Source: a virus. From it: a DNA stretch of 32,625 nucleotides. Where the stretch lies: positions 1-32,625 of the IMG/VR virus record IMGVR_UViG_3300031111_000027, one strand, 5' to 3'. A model generated the notes under the pieces. That model worked only from the letters and a program-made list of their open reading frames with translations. It was not told the origin of the DNA and did no database searches. A program made the translations under genes and the position numbers. Shown in pieces: positions 13,248-21,633 of this stretch (positions are counted from its first letter, which is position 1; each line of letters starts with the position of its first letter).

Positions 13248-15505
13248 TGGACATTTTCGGAATACATATCGGACGCCTAAAAAAAGGGTTAGCCTTACCG
13301 CCCAGCGACGCAGACCCAGGGAAACGGTCGAAAAACGAAGGGGAACTCCAAAGCTTTGGATTGACTCAGACCTTGACTCCGCCCAACCCCCAACTTTGGA
13401 CTTTTGTCGAACAGGCCGCCCTTTATAACGCAGATTTTTCCGGAGCGATCCACACCATAAAAACCCTCGCCGATACCGCCTTCGAAATTCTCAACTCGGA
13501 CGGCGAAGCTCTGTCGGATAAAGCTCAGGAAATTGTCGATGATTTTACAGAGCGTTGTTTTCCGCTCGGGTCCGGACTCCGAGGATACCAGATTGCCTTA
13601 ATTCGTTCGTATGCTAAATACGGCGCCCTTTCGACCGAGGCGGAAATCCTGCCGGATCGGTCCGGCATAAAACAACTTTGGGGAGTGCCAGTCCCAGAGA
13701 TTCAGTTCAAATATATAGACGGAGAATATCGACCGTATCAGAAGGTTTCCGGAGGAGCGATTTCGAACCTTATTGAATTGAATAGCATAACCTATCAATA
13801 CACTTGCGGAGAACTCTGGAAGGACGGAGCGCCCTATGCCAAACCGCCCTTGTCCGGCGCGGCGGATGCTATTCTCCGAGGCGAGAAAATCCTCGACAAT
13901 ATCGATTTCGTAATTGAAAAAGGAATGATGGGAGTCCGAGACATATCCTTCGATCAGTTACCACCGCCACCAGGATACACCGAGGGAAGTCCGGAACATA
14001 TCGCAATAAACAAACTAATGCAGGACAAGATTATCGCGTCTGAGAAGAAATACGAAAGGGAAGGATTTCGAGTTCACCACAGCGGAATAAAATACGATAT
14101 AACTCAGGTCGTTCGAGACACTCGCGGGTTAAAAGATATACACCAGAGCAACGAGGAACTTGTCTCGACCGGCACGGGTATCTCGGAAGCCTTGCTCGGA
14201 CGTTCGAGGACGACGACAGAGGCTTTCGCTAATGTTATGTATCTACTCGCAACGAACAACGCGGAAACCGCCCAGAGTCTTGTCGCTTCTCATCTGTCTT
14301 ATTTTATCAATCTCGAACTTGCTTTGAAAGGCGTAAACGAACAAGTCAAAATAGTTCACGAACCGATCCCGTCGCTCGACCCCGAGGCCGAAGCGAAAGC
14401 CGAAGAGATACGAATAAACAATACGCTCGCCAAACTATACGCCGGAATTATAGACCTCGAAACAGCCGCCTCGGAACTCGGTTATAAAACTCTGCCAGAG
14501 GCCACACAAACCCCGCCAGCGGTCGAGACCCCCGAGAAGGACACAGACTCCGCGGAGAGTAAACGAAAGCTAACCTCGACACGGTTATCGATGCCAGACG
14601 GGGAGGCGGACAATCTGTTCAATTCGTTCAAAGGGGCGATCGGAGGCGCGGCGGTCAAAGCTCAGAAAACCGCCCTTGCTCGAATATCGATTTTCCTCGA
14701 AGATAAAGTCGCCGGAGACTTCGCGAACGGGGAGGATTTCGCTCGGCAGTTAATGAGTCAACTGGATAACACTTTCATGCAATACGCACCGGACTTCTCG
14801 AAAGCCGTCGAGAAAACCGCACCGGCATTTTACGAATACCTTGTCTTGAAAGACGCCTCGGCATGGGGAGGCGCGGCGGCGCCGGTCGAATTTACTTTCG
14901 GACAGGGCGCTCAGACCGTAGTGGATTTCGCGAACAGATTCGAACCCCATTTATGCACAACCCTTTGGAGAGACGGGAAACCAGCGACGGACAGCCTATC
15001 GCAATACTTGTCTCGGGAATACCTCGAAAAAGGAAACGACATATTCCGGAGACATAGCAAGGCAGGGTTTGACAATTTCCGGAAGGCGTTTACCGGCAAA
15101 CTCGACCATTTGACCGATATGCAGATTCGAGGCATTGAGGACACTTTCGTTATGAGAATGAGAAACAGCGCTATGCTTGAACAATTCCACCAGGCGGGAG
15201 TCCCGCAGGCCAGAATAACATTGACGCCTAACTGTTGCATAGTTTGCGAACCGTTTCAAGGTCAATTGGTTGACGTCGAAAATCAATATAACGGCATGAT
15301 GAGACAGATGGAAATGTCTCCGGATCAATACCTCGGACATTTGAAAGAGAATAACAGTCTAATCCGGTCCGCCGCGCGACAGAACGACGAACCGTATGAG
15401 GATTGGCAGAATAGAACTGAGAAGGTATGGAATGAAATGGCAGGCGCCCAAGTTCAGTTACCGCCATACCATACGCGATGCGAACACGATATAACAACAG
15501 CCTAA
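13247..15505 (+). CDS. Portal protein fused to MuF-type head morphogenesis domain
   Basis: 752 residues. The N-terminal about 430 residues have portal features: MFVEQAALYNADFSG-type early helices, the long stem/wing region, and STGTGISEALLGRSRTTTEAFANVMYLLATNNAETAQ, characteristic of the portal clip/crown. After a Pro-rich linker (LPEATQTPPAVETPEK) the C-terminal part is helical. It ends with TLTPNCCIVCEPFQGQLV ... LPPYHTRCEHDI, the cysteine-containing head-morphogenesis (Mu gpF-like) motif. Fusion of the two functions is known in some phages; here it puts the genome channel and a minor head protein in one chain. Confidence 0.82.
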   Translation: MDIFGIHIGRLKKGLALPPSDADPGKRSKNEGELQSFGLTQTLTPPNPQLWTFVEQAALYNADFSGAIHTIKTLADTAFEILNSDGEALSDKAQEIVDDFTERCFPLGSGLRGYQIALIRSYAKYGALSTEAEILPDRSGIKQLWGVPVPEIQFKYIDGEYRPYQKVSGGAISNLIELNSITYQYTCGELWKDGAPYAKPPLSGAADAILRGEKILDNIDFVIEKGMMGVRDISFDQLPPPPGYTEGSPEHIAINKLMQDKIIASEKKYEREGFRVHHSGIKYDITQVVRDTRGLKDIHQSNEELVSTGTGISEALLGRSRTTTEAFANVMYLLATNNAETAQSLVASHLSYFINLELALKGVNEQVKIVHEPIPSLDPEAEAKAEEIRINNTLAKLYAGIIDLETAASELGYKTLPEATQTPPAVETPEKDTDSAESKRKLTSTRLSMPDGEADNLFNSFKGAIGGAAVKAQKTALARISIFLEDKVAGDFANGEDFARQLMSQLDNTFMQYAPDFSKAVEKTAPAFYEYLVLKDASAWGGAAAPVEFTFGQGAQTVVDFANRFEPHLCTTLWRDGKPATDSLSQYLSREYLEKGNDIFRRHSKAGFDNFRKAFTGKLDHLTDMQIRGIEDTFVMRMRNSAMLEQFHQAGVPQARITLTPNCCIVCEPFQGQLVDVENQYNGMMRQMEMSPDQYLGHLKENNSLIRSAARQNDEPYEDWQNRTEKVWNEMAGAQVQLPPYHTRCEHDITTA

Positions 15506-15515
15506 TCGGAGGATC

Positions 15516-15767
15516 ATGAAACGAATACGGAAAATATGCCAAAAATGCGGGAAGTTAATAGAGGTCAAAAGACTGCCAGGCGTCGGAATAGTAGAGCTAT
15601 TCGAACTCTGCGACCAATGCCAGGCGACCGCAAAGGCCAAACCGGAAACGAAGCCGGAAACCCCTGCGGAGACAAAGGCCGAGACCTCGACCAAACCCAA
15701 AGCCAAACCGAAAAAGGGAACGGCCAAAGCCAAACCTAAAAAGGGAAGGAAGGCGAAGGATGTATAA
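15516..15767 (+). CDS. Zinc-knuckle protein with Lys/Pro/Ala-rich tail (83 aa)
   Basis: GGAGG precedes the ATG. CQKCG (8-12) and CDQCQ (32-36) form one likely zinc site. From residue 40 the chain is a histone H1-like tail of Lys, Pro, Ala and Thr with repeated KPKKG and AKAKP units. Such tails bind DNA or acidic protein surfaces. It overlaps the protease gene by 8 bases and is embedded in the head module, so it may be a minor head or DNA-binding component. Function not recognised. Confidence 0.65.
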   Translation: MKRIRKICQKCGKLIEVKRLPGVGIVELFELCDQCQATAKAKPETKPETPAETKAETSTKPKAKPKKGTAKAKPKKGRKAKDV

Positions 15768-16851
15768 AAAACTTTCGGTCAATAAAGGCAGTGTTGCCCT
15801 CGAAGCAGATTTCCCGAACAGGTCTGGACGAATGAGAGCGGTTTCGCCAAACCGTAAACTCGCGACCAAACCGGACCGGCCAGAGGGAATAGCTCAGGAG
15901 GAATATATCTCCGAGTATTTCCGGTTTTTGTCCGCGACCATTATCGAAGGACACGAACTAAACATTTCCGAGGAAGTGTTGAAAAAGGCCGTCAAGCTCT
16001 GGGAACACAAACCGGTCCAAATAGACCATCGCTTCGACGTAAACGAAAACGTCGGGTTTACCAGCAATCCGGAATGGGACGGCGAAAGCGATCCCCCTGG
16101 AATAAACGGCTGGATACACGTCTCGAAAAAAAGAGACGAAGCAAAGGGCTTCGCTATTTCGGAAGGTCTCAAAATGGGTTCGGTTGCGGCGACCTCGGTC
16201 TGGTTCTATTTCGACTGGGAGCCGTCTCATCCGGAAATGGAAGAGGATGATTTCTGGATGCTTCTCGGACAGGAGGTCGAAGGCGAACGGGTTACAATTC
16301 GAATAACCGAGATAACCGAAGTCTGGGAGCAAACGCTCTGCCTTCTCGGCGCAGATCCAAACGCTCGGAAACTGAGTGCAGACTCGAAACTAAACAAACC
16401 GGAACAACCAAAAAACGAAGAAAAGGAAACCCATAAGGAGGAACATATGAAAGAACAGATGATTGCCTTTTTGAAGGCGCTCGGCGTAGAGGTCGAGGAC
16501 AATGCTTCTCAGGAAACCCTCGAGAAGCTTGTCGCCGAAAACCTCGAAACCGTCAAAACGCTGAGGCGGAAGTCGGAAGGGTTCGACACGATGCTGGAAG
16601 CGGTCAGAGACAAAGGGAAATCCGCCCTTAACGCTCTGAAAAAGGCAGGCAAGGAAGTCAATCCGTATCTCGAAAAGATGCTGGAAAAAGACGACCCAGG
16701 CGACATTGAGTTCGCGGCGACGGAACTCGAAAAAGCTCTGAAAGACAGCCTGCCGGAAAACGGAAGAAGCTCGAAGGCGGACAAACTCGAAACCGAACCC
16801 GAGGAAACTCCGAAATCTCGGAGGGTTTCTGCCGGTGTCGAACATCTCTAA
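15760..16851 (+). CDS. Prohead protease fused to scaffold protein
   Basis: 363 residues. Residues 50-205 look like a capsid maturation protease: EHKPVQIDHRFD (candidate catalytic H90), GWIHVSKK, then ISEGLKMGSVAATSVWF (candidate S141), ending in EVWEQTLCLLGADPNA, typical of phage S14/S78-type proteases. From residue 230 a highly charged helical segment follows (ASQETLEKLVAENLETVK ... DIEFAATELEKAL), the expected form of a scaffold. A separate internal start exists (see 16447). The gene lies between portal and capsid genes, as in lambda C/Nu3. Confidence 0.82.
   Translation: MYKKLSVNKGSVALEADFPNRSGRMRAVSPNRKLATKPDRPEGIAQEEYISEYFRFLSATIIEGHELNISEEVLKKAVKLWEHKPVQIDHRFDVNENVGFTSNPEWDGESDPPGINGWIHVSKKRDEAKGFAISEGLKMGSVAATSVWFYFDWEPSHPEMEEDDFWMLLGQEVEGERVTIRITEITEVWEQTLCLLGADPNARKLSADSKLNKPEQPKNEEKETHKEEHMKEQMIAFLKALGVEVEDNASQETLEKLVAENLETVKTLRRKSEGFDTMLEAVRDKGKSALNALKKAGKEVNPYLEKMLEKDDPGDIEFAATELEKALKDSLPENGRSSKADKLETEPEETPKSRRVSAGVEHL
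16435..16441 (+). promoter_or_regulatory. Internal Shine-Dalgarno for scaffold start
   Basis: AAGGAGG inside the protease gene, 5 bases ahead of an in-frame ATG (16447). Its strength equals the best ribosome sites of the window (for example the one at 16850). A full-strength site exactly at the protease/scaffold domain border is unlikely by chance and decides the start of the internal scaffold product. Confidence 0.75.
16447..16851 (+). CDS. Internal scaffold protein (Nu3-like), in frame within the protease gene
   Basis: A 134-residue product read from the internal ATG at codon 230 of the protease gene and sharing its stop. The sequence (MKEQMIAFLKALGVEVED ... KADKLETEPEETPKS) is acidic, helical and coiled-coil-like, as scaffolds are. 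Making the scaffold from its own strong ribosome site gives many copies relative to the protease fusion, as in lambda, where Nu3 is read from inside gene C. Assignment rests on the ribosome site and domain boundary. Confidence 0.7.
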   Translation: MKEQMIAFLKALGVEVEDNASQETLEKLVAENLETVKTLRRKSEGFDTMLEAVRDKGKSALNALKKAGKEVNPYLEKMLEKDDPGDIEFAATELEKALKDSLPENGRSSKADKLETEPEETPKSRRVSAGVEHL

Positions 16852-16861
16852 GGAGGACATA

Positions 16862-19237
16862 GTGAAGCTCAAAATTATACTGGCCTTCATGGGCATAATG
16901 CTTCTCGCCTCGGCAGTGCTCGCTTTGGCCGGAGTCAATTATAACATTGTCCCTCGAACATGGTGGGGAAACGCGGCGGACTACATCGAGGAGCGAGACA
17001 CTTCGTGGTTCGACTATTCCGTAAGCGTATTCACCGGAGCGATGGGAGATACCGCCGACGCGGTTCGAGGGGATATTCGAGATACTGCCACAGTCGTTTG
17101 GACAGACAGCTCGGAAGCCCTTCGCGGAGAACTCCGAGATTCGACAAACGCATGGTGGGCGGACACCTCGGCGAATTATTATCCTCGCGGAGGACATCTT
17201 AATGTCGGAGCAAACCTTATCCAATTCCAAAGCGCCGCGCCGTTGACAAATACATATTATCTCGGCGTCGATACCGTAACAAATGTCGGCTTGACTGTCT
17301 ATGATGACCTTATGGTATCGGACAGGCTTATCGCAGATGGTATTCATGCCTTTGGACTTTGGGGATATTCGACCGGATATGCGGACAGCTTTTCCTTGAC
17401 CGACGACGGCGACACGACCCGTTTCGAGTCCGGAAATCCAATTAAAATAGGCGACGCCTCGCTTATTATTAGCACGGGCGGGGACGTAAGCATAACCGGA
17501 GATTTGACGGTCGGAGCAGGCGAGAGCGCGGTCAATATAGTTGACGCAATAGCCGCCATCGATACTACTCTGGATACGATGACAACCGGCTTGTGGCTAA
17601 GTACGGAAGGCTCTACTCAACTAAAAACACCGGAACAAATCGCCCTATCTCAAAGGATTACCGCTGAGACAGACCACGAAGAGCATTCAAGTCGTTTCGT
17701 GAACAGTAGTGCCGGGAATGCAGTAACAGCGGAAGCCTCGTCTGGCATGGGTATCTACGCAAGTTCGAGTTCAAATATAGGTGTTGCTGGTCATTCTGGT
17801 TCGAACTATGGTGGATATTTTTATTCCGGTTCGAGTTATTCTATTCGGTCTGATGGGCATACGTATTTGTTCTCAGATACGATAAGTGTTTCCGTCGTGA
17901 GGGATTCGTCTGGGATAACGATAGCCGGAGTCGACACCACAATCGAAACAGTAGAACAATTCCCTTCGGAGTTTTACACTACCGGCGGACAGACAGGCGA
18001 AGGTCAAGTTTATGCCGTCGCTTACAGCGAAGGAGATAGCCTCTGGCTATATTACTATTCCGGAGAACTCGATGCTGTAAATGATAGCTTCGTAATTTAC
18101 GTCCACGAAGAAATGTTTTATTCGGCATTTGATACTACATCAAATATAGATACAGCTTTGACGGTTATTGGAGACGCCCTATTCGCACGGGCTTATGGAA
18201 ATTATTCTGCCTGGGATAGTCTCCGCGCATCCGTCGTTTATGCCGATTCTTTCGTCGGGACTGCCACGTTCGCGGACTCGGCGGACAGGGCGGTTTATGC
18301 CGATAGTGCTCGAGGCGCGGCGGTTGCGGTCTATGCCGATTCGTCTGGTTCGACGGCAAGCTATGCCGTAGTCGCAGATACAATGTTTGCGCAGAAAGCG
18401 GAGACAGATACCATTACCGCTAAATGGTTATTCTCAAGCACAGTAGAAATAGATGATACGCTGTATCTCGACAATGGGATATTATCCTCGAACAGCGCAA
18501 GTATCGCTATCGACGCTCCAGATAATACCGGCACAACTCCTTATATTATTCTAAACGGAGCCACCGAAGCCGCCGCGCCCGGAGGGGGTGTCAACATTAT
18601 CGGTGGCAACGGAACGACAGGCGGAGGAATTAATTTACAGGCAGGCGTGGCGAGTTCCCCAGGGCTTTCTGGAAGCGTAGCTATCTCCGGTGGAAGCAAC
18701 AGCGTAAGCGGAGGTTCGGGCGGTGAGGTAACGATTCTTGGGGGAAACGCAACAGGCGCAGGCATTCAAGCAGGTAAAGTGTCTATAGATGCTGGCAATC
18801 CAAAGTCAGGAGCAACCGGTGCACGCGTGAAAATCGCTTATCAGTATGCGTCGGCTTGCTCACTCGGCTACGCAGGTATGAACTTCTATGTTTTGGCAGA
18901 TTCTTTAATCGGTTCGCCGGTTTGGGAAGGCAACATGGAAGTTACCGGAGATGTTACTGTTGTCAGCGGGCTTTCTATGTTTGGCTCGGCAATAGACTCG
19001 ACAATATGGGTGGATAACCTTGTCAATAATTATGTTGACAGTTGTTTACACGCCCTCGACATGGACACTACCGCGATGGCCGCCTTGTCGGCTTATCTCG
19101 GAGATAACTATCAAGCAAAATCGGACGTATTGACTCAACTCGCGGCGGCTTATGATTCGTTTACGGTCGCGGCGGCGGGTTCTGTCGTAGTCGGATGGAC
19201 GGTCGGATTATCGGACACGATAACCGACGTTCGGTAA
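16862..19237 (+). CDS. Large exported fibre-like, beta-rich repetitive protein
   Basis: 791 residues from GTG at 16862, chosen because AAGGAGG (16850-16856, overlapping the previous stop) lies 5 bases upstream; the upstream ATG at 16835 has none. Residues 1-23 are a textbook signal peptide: KLK, a long hydrophobic core, then a predicted cut after ALA. The mature part is low in Lys and Cys and rich in Gly, Ser, Thr and Asp. It has fibre-like phrases (GDVSITGDLTV), a Gly-Ser-Tyr block (GIYASSSSNIGVAGHSGSNYGGYF), repeated YADS units near residues 459-500, and a Gly-rich parallel-beta-helix-like stretch (NIIGGNGTTGGGINLQAG). No family recognised. It may be a surface adhesin or lysogenic-conversion protein, or an atypical receptor-binding fibre. 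It is translationally linked to the scaffold gene. Confidence 0.7.
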   Translation: MKLKIILAFMGIMLLASAVLALAGVNYNIVPRTWWGNAADYIEERDTSWFDYSVSVFTGAMGDTADAVRGDIRDTATVVWTDSSEALRGELRDSTNAWWADTSANYYPRGGHLNVGANLIQFQSAAPLTNTYYLGVDTVTNVGLTVYDDLMVSDRLIADGIHAFGLWGYSTGYADSFSLTDDGDTTRFESGNPIKIGDASLIISTGGDVSITGDLTVGAGESAVNIVDAIAAIDTTLDTMTTGLWLSTEGSTQLKTPEQIALSQRITAETDHEEHSSRFVNSSAGNAVTAEASSGMGIYASSSSNIGVAGHSGSNYGGYFYSGSSYSIRSDGHTYLFSDTISVSVVRDSSGITIAGVDTTIETVEQFPSEFYTTGGQTGEGQVYAVAYSEGDSLWLYYYSGELDAVNDSFVIYVHEEMFYSAFDTTSNIDTALTVIGDALFARAYGNYSAWDSLRASVVYADSFVGTATFADSADRAVYADSARGAAVAVYADSSGSTASYAVVADTMFAQKAETDTITAKWLFSSTVEIDDTLYLDNGILSSNSASIAIDAPDNTGTTPYIILNGATEAAAPGGGVNIIGGNGTTGGGINLQAGVASSPGLSGSVAISGGSNSVSGGSGGEVTILGGNATGAGIQAGKVSIDAGNPKSGATGARVKIAYQYASACSLGYAGMNFYVLADSLIGSPVWEGNMEVTGDVTVVSGLSMFGSAIDSTIWVDNLVNNYVDSCLHALDMDTTAMAALSAYLGDNYQAKSDVLTQLAAAYDSFTVAAAGSVVVGWTVGLSDTITDVR
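18236..18380 (+). repeat. YADS-type tandem coding repeats
   Basis: The segment encodes VYADS, TFADS, VYADS, VYADS and the decayed SYAVVADT. The DNA word TATGCCGAT recurs near 18239, 18295 and 18334 with about 40-55 base spacing. Alanine-Asp-Ser repeats of this kind form regular beta or stalk structures in bacterial fibre proteins. Such repeats can vary in number by recombination. Confidence 0.55.
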
Positions 19238-19276
19238 AAATATGAATTCAAAATCTAACATAGGAGGATTTCTCTA

Positions 19277-19705
19277 ATGTCAACACAGAGAACCAAAACT
19301 GTCGGGAATTATGATAATCTCGACACCTATCGCGTCGATCCGGCATTTAGCTGCGATTTGACCCCCAGCGATAGGAATACGGCAGGCGACGAATACAAAC
19401 CGGTAAAGTATTCCGCCGTTTCCTCGGGAAGCACATTGCCGGAGGTTGACCTGCCCAGCGAGGACGACGTCGTTATCGGAATGGTGCATAACATTTCGCC
19501 GGACGGCAAAGTCTGCCGAGTTCAGAGGTCAGGTTTTATGGCTTTCCTTTACACGGGGAGCGACCCAACAATCAACACGATGGTCAAGCTAACAGGCAGC
19601 GCAACGGCAGGGAAAGTCAAGTGCGTTACGCCCACACTCGGAGCAAAACAGTTCGAGGTCGTGGACGTGGACACCGAAAATTCCATTGTCGAAGTAGTCT
19701 GCTAA
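19277..19705 (+). CDS. Capsid decoration (head-stabilising) protein
   Basis: 142 residues directly upstream of the major capsid gene, with TAGGAGG upstream of the start. The sequence is beta-rich (VVIGMVHNISPDGKVCRVQRSGFMAFLYTGSDPTINTMVKLTGS), resembling the small decoration proteins of the gpD/DUF2190 type that sit on capsid vertices or three-fold axes. The assignment depends on size, composition and position; no catalytic motif is expected. Confidence 0.65.
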   Translation: MSTQRTKTVGNYDNLDTYRVDPAFSCDLTPSDRNTAGDEYKPVKYSAVSSGSTLPEVDLPSEDDVVIGMVHNISPDGKVCRVQRSGFMAFLYTGSDPTINTMVKLTGSATAGKVKCVTPTLGAKQFEVVDVDTENSIVEVVC

Positions 19706-19720
19706 CAAGGAGGAAAACGA

Positions 19721-20887
19721 ATGCACGGAATAGGAATATTCGACAAAAACTTTCCGAGAGTAACTTTGTCAAAAGACGAAGTGCAGGAACATCTCGGAGT
19801 TACAACTCCGCCCAGGGACGCGGAAGGAAAGATCGACCTGTCTCAGAGTCCGCTCACAAAACTTCTGGAAAAGAAGGAGCGGGAAGCCCTGGACAGACTC
19901 GGCGAAAAAGAAGGACACGCTCTAAAGATCGTAGAACACGGAGCGGAACTCGACGCCTTCCAGCGCCAGCTATTAACTCGCGGAATAGACGGGAGTTCTC
20001 CGATGGGAGCTTTACTCGCCGCCTTCTGGAGGCCGGACGAAATCGGTGTTTTCGCAGAATACGTGGAGAGGGCGGTTTTTCTGTCCGAACACACTCTCCA
20101 GCCGGACGAAGTCAAGCCCAGCGACATCATTGCCTCGACCAAAGCGGTCAAGGGATCGATGACGGCGACTGTGCCGAGACTTCAACTGGTCGGAACAACC
20201 GAACAGAAAAAGGCGAAGCGGACCGTAGCCGGTGCCGGAACAAAGACCTACGAACTCAGCGAGTCCGAGGATACCTATAAACTCGAGGAGTATGGGTTCA
20301 AACTCAAAATTCAGGACATCGCGAAGGACTCGGAAACGGTGGATACCGCGAGTCTGATAATCCAGGAACTCGCCGCCGAGAATAACCTTCGGGCAGAAGT
20401 CGAGAAAATGGTCGAACTCGCTCTGGACGCAACAGCGGGAACAGGTTTCGACGAAGCCCAGGAGTTCGAGACTTCGACGTTGACCTGGGAAGACATTCTC
20501 AAATTTTTCTACGGCGGGAAAAACGCCTCGCGTTTCCCCGATGTCATTTTCACCACAAACTATGCCGAAGGCGCGGTTATCGATATGGTGAATATCCTTA
20601 ATCTCGCGACCGTTACCGATCCGATGGCAGTCCCTGGTTCTGTTACCTCGGATGTCCTGCCAACCCTTCGAGGCCGGAAGCTCAAATTCCATTCAAGCAC
20701 AGACTTGAAGGACAAGCTTATCGGTATTCGAAAGAACTTCGGTTTCGTCAAGGCCGAGAACCGGAACGCAATGCAGAGCGAATGGGAACGTATCGCAACC
20801 GGAGGGTGGAACGTTTACCATTGGAAGACGAACAAGGCTTTCGGCCTTATCACAGACTCTGCGATTACTCGACTGGTTAAGGCATAA
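19721..20887 (+). CDS. Major capsid protein, HK97-fold
   Basis: 388 residues; AAGGAGGAAAACGA precedes the ATG. Helical N-terminal arm (LTKLLEKKEREALDRLGEKEG), then FAEYVERAVFLSEHTLQPDEVKPSDIIASTKAV. The core has TWEDILKFFYGGKNASRFPDVIFTT and a late VLPTLRGRKLKFHSSTDLKDKLIGIRKNFGFV, the usual pattern of phage capsid P-domain and A-domain. Order protease-scaffold, decoration, capsid, connector supports it. The N-terminal arm may be cut by the prohead protease. Confidence 0.82.
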   Translation: MHGIGIFDKNFPRVTLSKDEVQEHLGVTTPPRDAEGKIDLSQSPLTKLLEKKEREALDRLGEKEGHALKIVEHGAELDAFQRQLLTRGIDGSSPMGALLAAFWRPDEIGVFAEYVERAVFLSEHTLQPDEVKPSDIIASTKAVKGSMTATVPRLQLVGTTEQKKAKRTVAGAGTKTYELSESEDTYKLEEYGFKLKIQDIAKDSETVDTASLIIQELAAENNLRAEVEKMVELALDATAGTGFDEAQEFETSTLTWEDILKFFYGGKNASRFPDVIFTTNYAEGAVIDMVNILNLATVTDPMAVPGSVTSDVLPTLRGRKLKFHSSTDLKDKLIGIRKNFGFVKAENRNAMQSEWERIATGGWNVYHWKTNKAFGLITDSAITRLVKA

Positions 20888-21319
20888 ATGTCAATCGCAA
20901 CCGCTGAATACATTGCCGAGGTCGGAAACTTTTTCGAGACAGAAAACCTCGAATATTTGGCGGCGCCGTTGCGCCGGGCTTCGCTTATTCTGAAACGGTG
21001 GACAGGTGCCACAGTTTACGATGCGGCGGCGGAGTCCGGCTCTGGTGATGCTTATAACGCTTTACTCGAAGCAGAGGCGTTGCTCGCGGTTGCGGAAGCC
21101 CTGCCAGCCGTAAACAGAGCGGACACCGGCAGAGGGATAACCTTGTCCGTTGGGACAAACTCAGAAGCTGGGTCTCAGACAACGCGATTTCTCGACCCAA
21201 AACAGATATCGGAAGAACAAGCTCGACTCCGTAGTGAGGCCGCGATTGTTGCTCAGGACTATCTGTTGTCGAGTTATAAAGGCGGACTGGGACCGGACTT
21301 TGTATCGGATAGCGAATGA
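20888..21319 (+). CDS. Head-tail connector (adaptor) protein
   Basis: 143 residues, starting 1 base after the capsid stop. The helical N-terminal part (AEYIAEVGNFFETENLEYLAAPLRRASLILKRWTG) and the later helix (QARLRSEAAIVAQDYLLSSYKG) resemble gp6/gp15-like adaptor proteins that bind under the portal. Position right after the capsid gene and before an HK97-gp10-like gene supports the role. Ends in an ATGA overlap. Confidence 0.65.
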   Translation: MSIATAEYIAEVGNFFETENLEYLAAPLRRASLILKRWTGATVYDAAAESGSGDAYNALLEAEALLAVAEALPAVNRADTGRGITLSVGTNSEAGSQTTRFLDPKQISEEQARLRSEAAIVAQDYLLSSYKGGLGPDFVSDSE

Positions 21320-21633
21320 AGCCAGTAAGACCACAGGAATTAGCGTCTCTATTCCATTCCGCGATTGACAGAGGATTTCGGAGAATGGTGTTCGACGTCG
21401 CGAAATTAGCGAAAACGGAGGAAGCCCCTATCATAACGGGTAACCTTCGACGTAGCATAACGGCGCCGGAGTTCAAGTCCGGTTATCCTTTGACAGCGGT
21501 GCAACCGATACAGGCGACATATGCGAGGAAAGTGCACGAACGAAACCCATATATGGAACGCTCGGTCGCTCGGAGTCATGCCGAGAATTTCGATACGATT
21601 ATGGAAGAGGCGTTTAGGAGTGTATTCAAATGA
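21316..21633 (+). CDS. HK97 gp10-like tail completion/neck protein
   Basis: 105 residues. The motif EEAPIITGNLRRSI followed by TYARKVHERNPYMERSVARS is characteristic of the HK97 gp10 family (P.xTGxLrxSI ... Y...vE.G....). This family links head and tail. ATGA overlap with the connector gene and a 4-base overlap with the next gene show coupled translation. Confidence 0.82.
   Translation: MKPVRPQELASLFHSAIDRGFRRMVFDVAKLAKTEEAPIITGNLRRSITAPEFKSGYPLTAVQPIQATYARKVHERNPYMERSVARSHAENFDTIMEEAFRSVFK

Noticed and set aside
16658-17347. Minus-strand ORF of 229 codons
   Set aside because: Antisense to scaffold and exported-protein genes, both of which have strong ribosome sites; no support of its own.
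19621-20280. Plus-strand ORF of 219 codons, Arg-rich
   Set aside because: Second frame of the decoration and capsid genes; Arg/Ser/Gly-rich composition is typical of a shadow frame in this codon usage.
20012-20692. Minus-strand ORF of 226 codons
   Set aside because: Antisense to the major capsid gene, no start signals, no recognisable domain.
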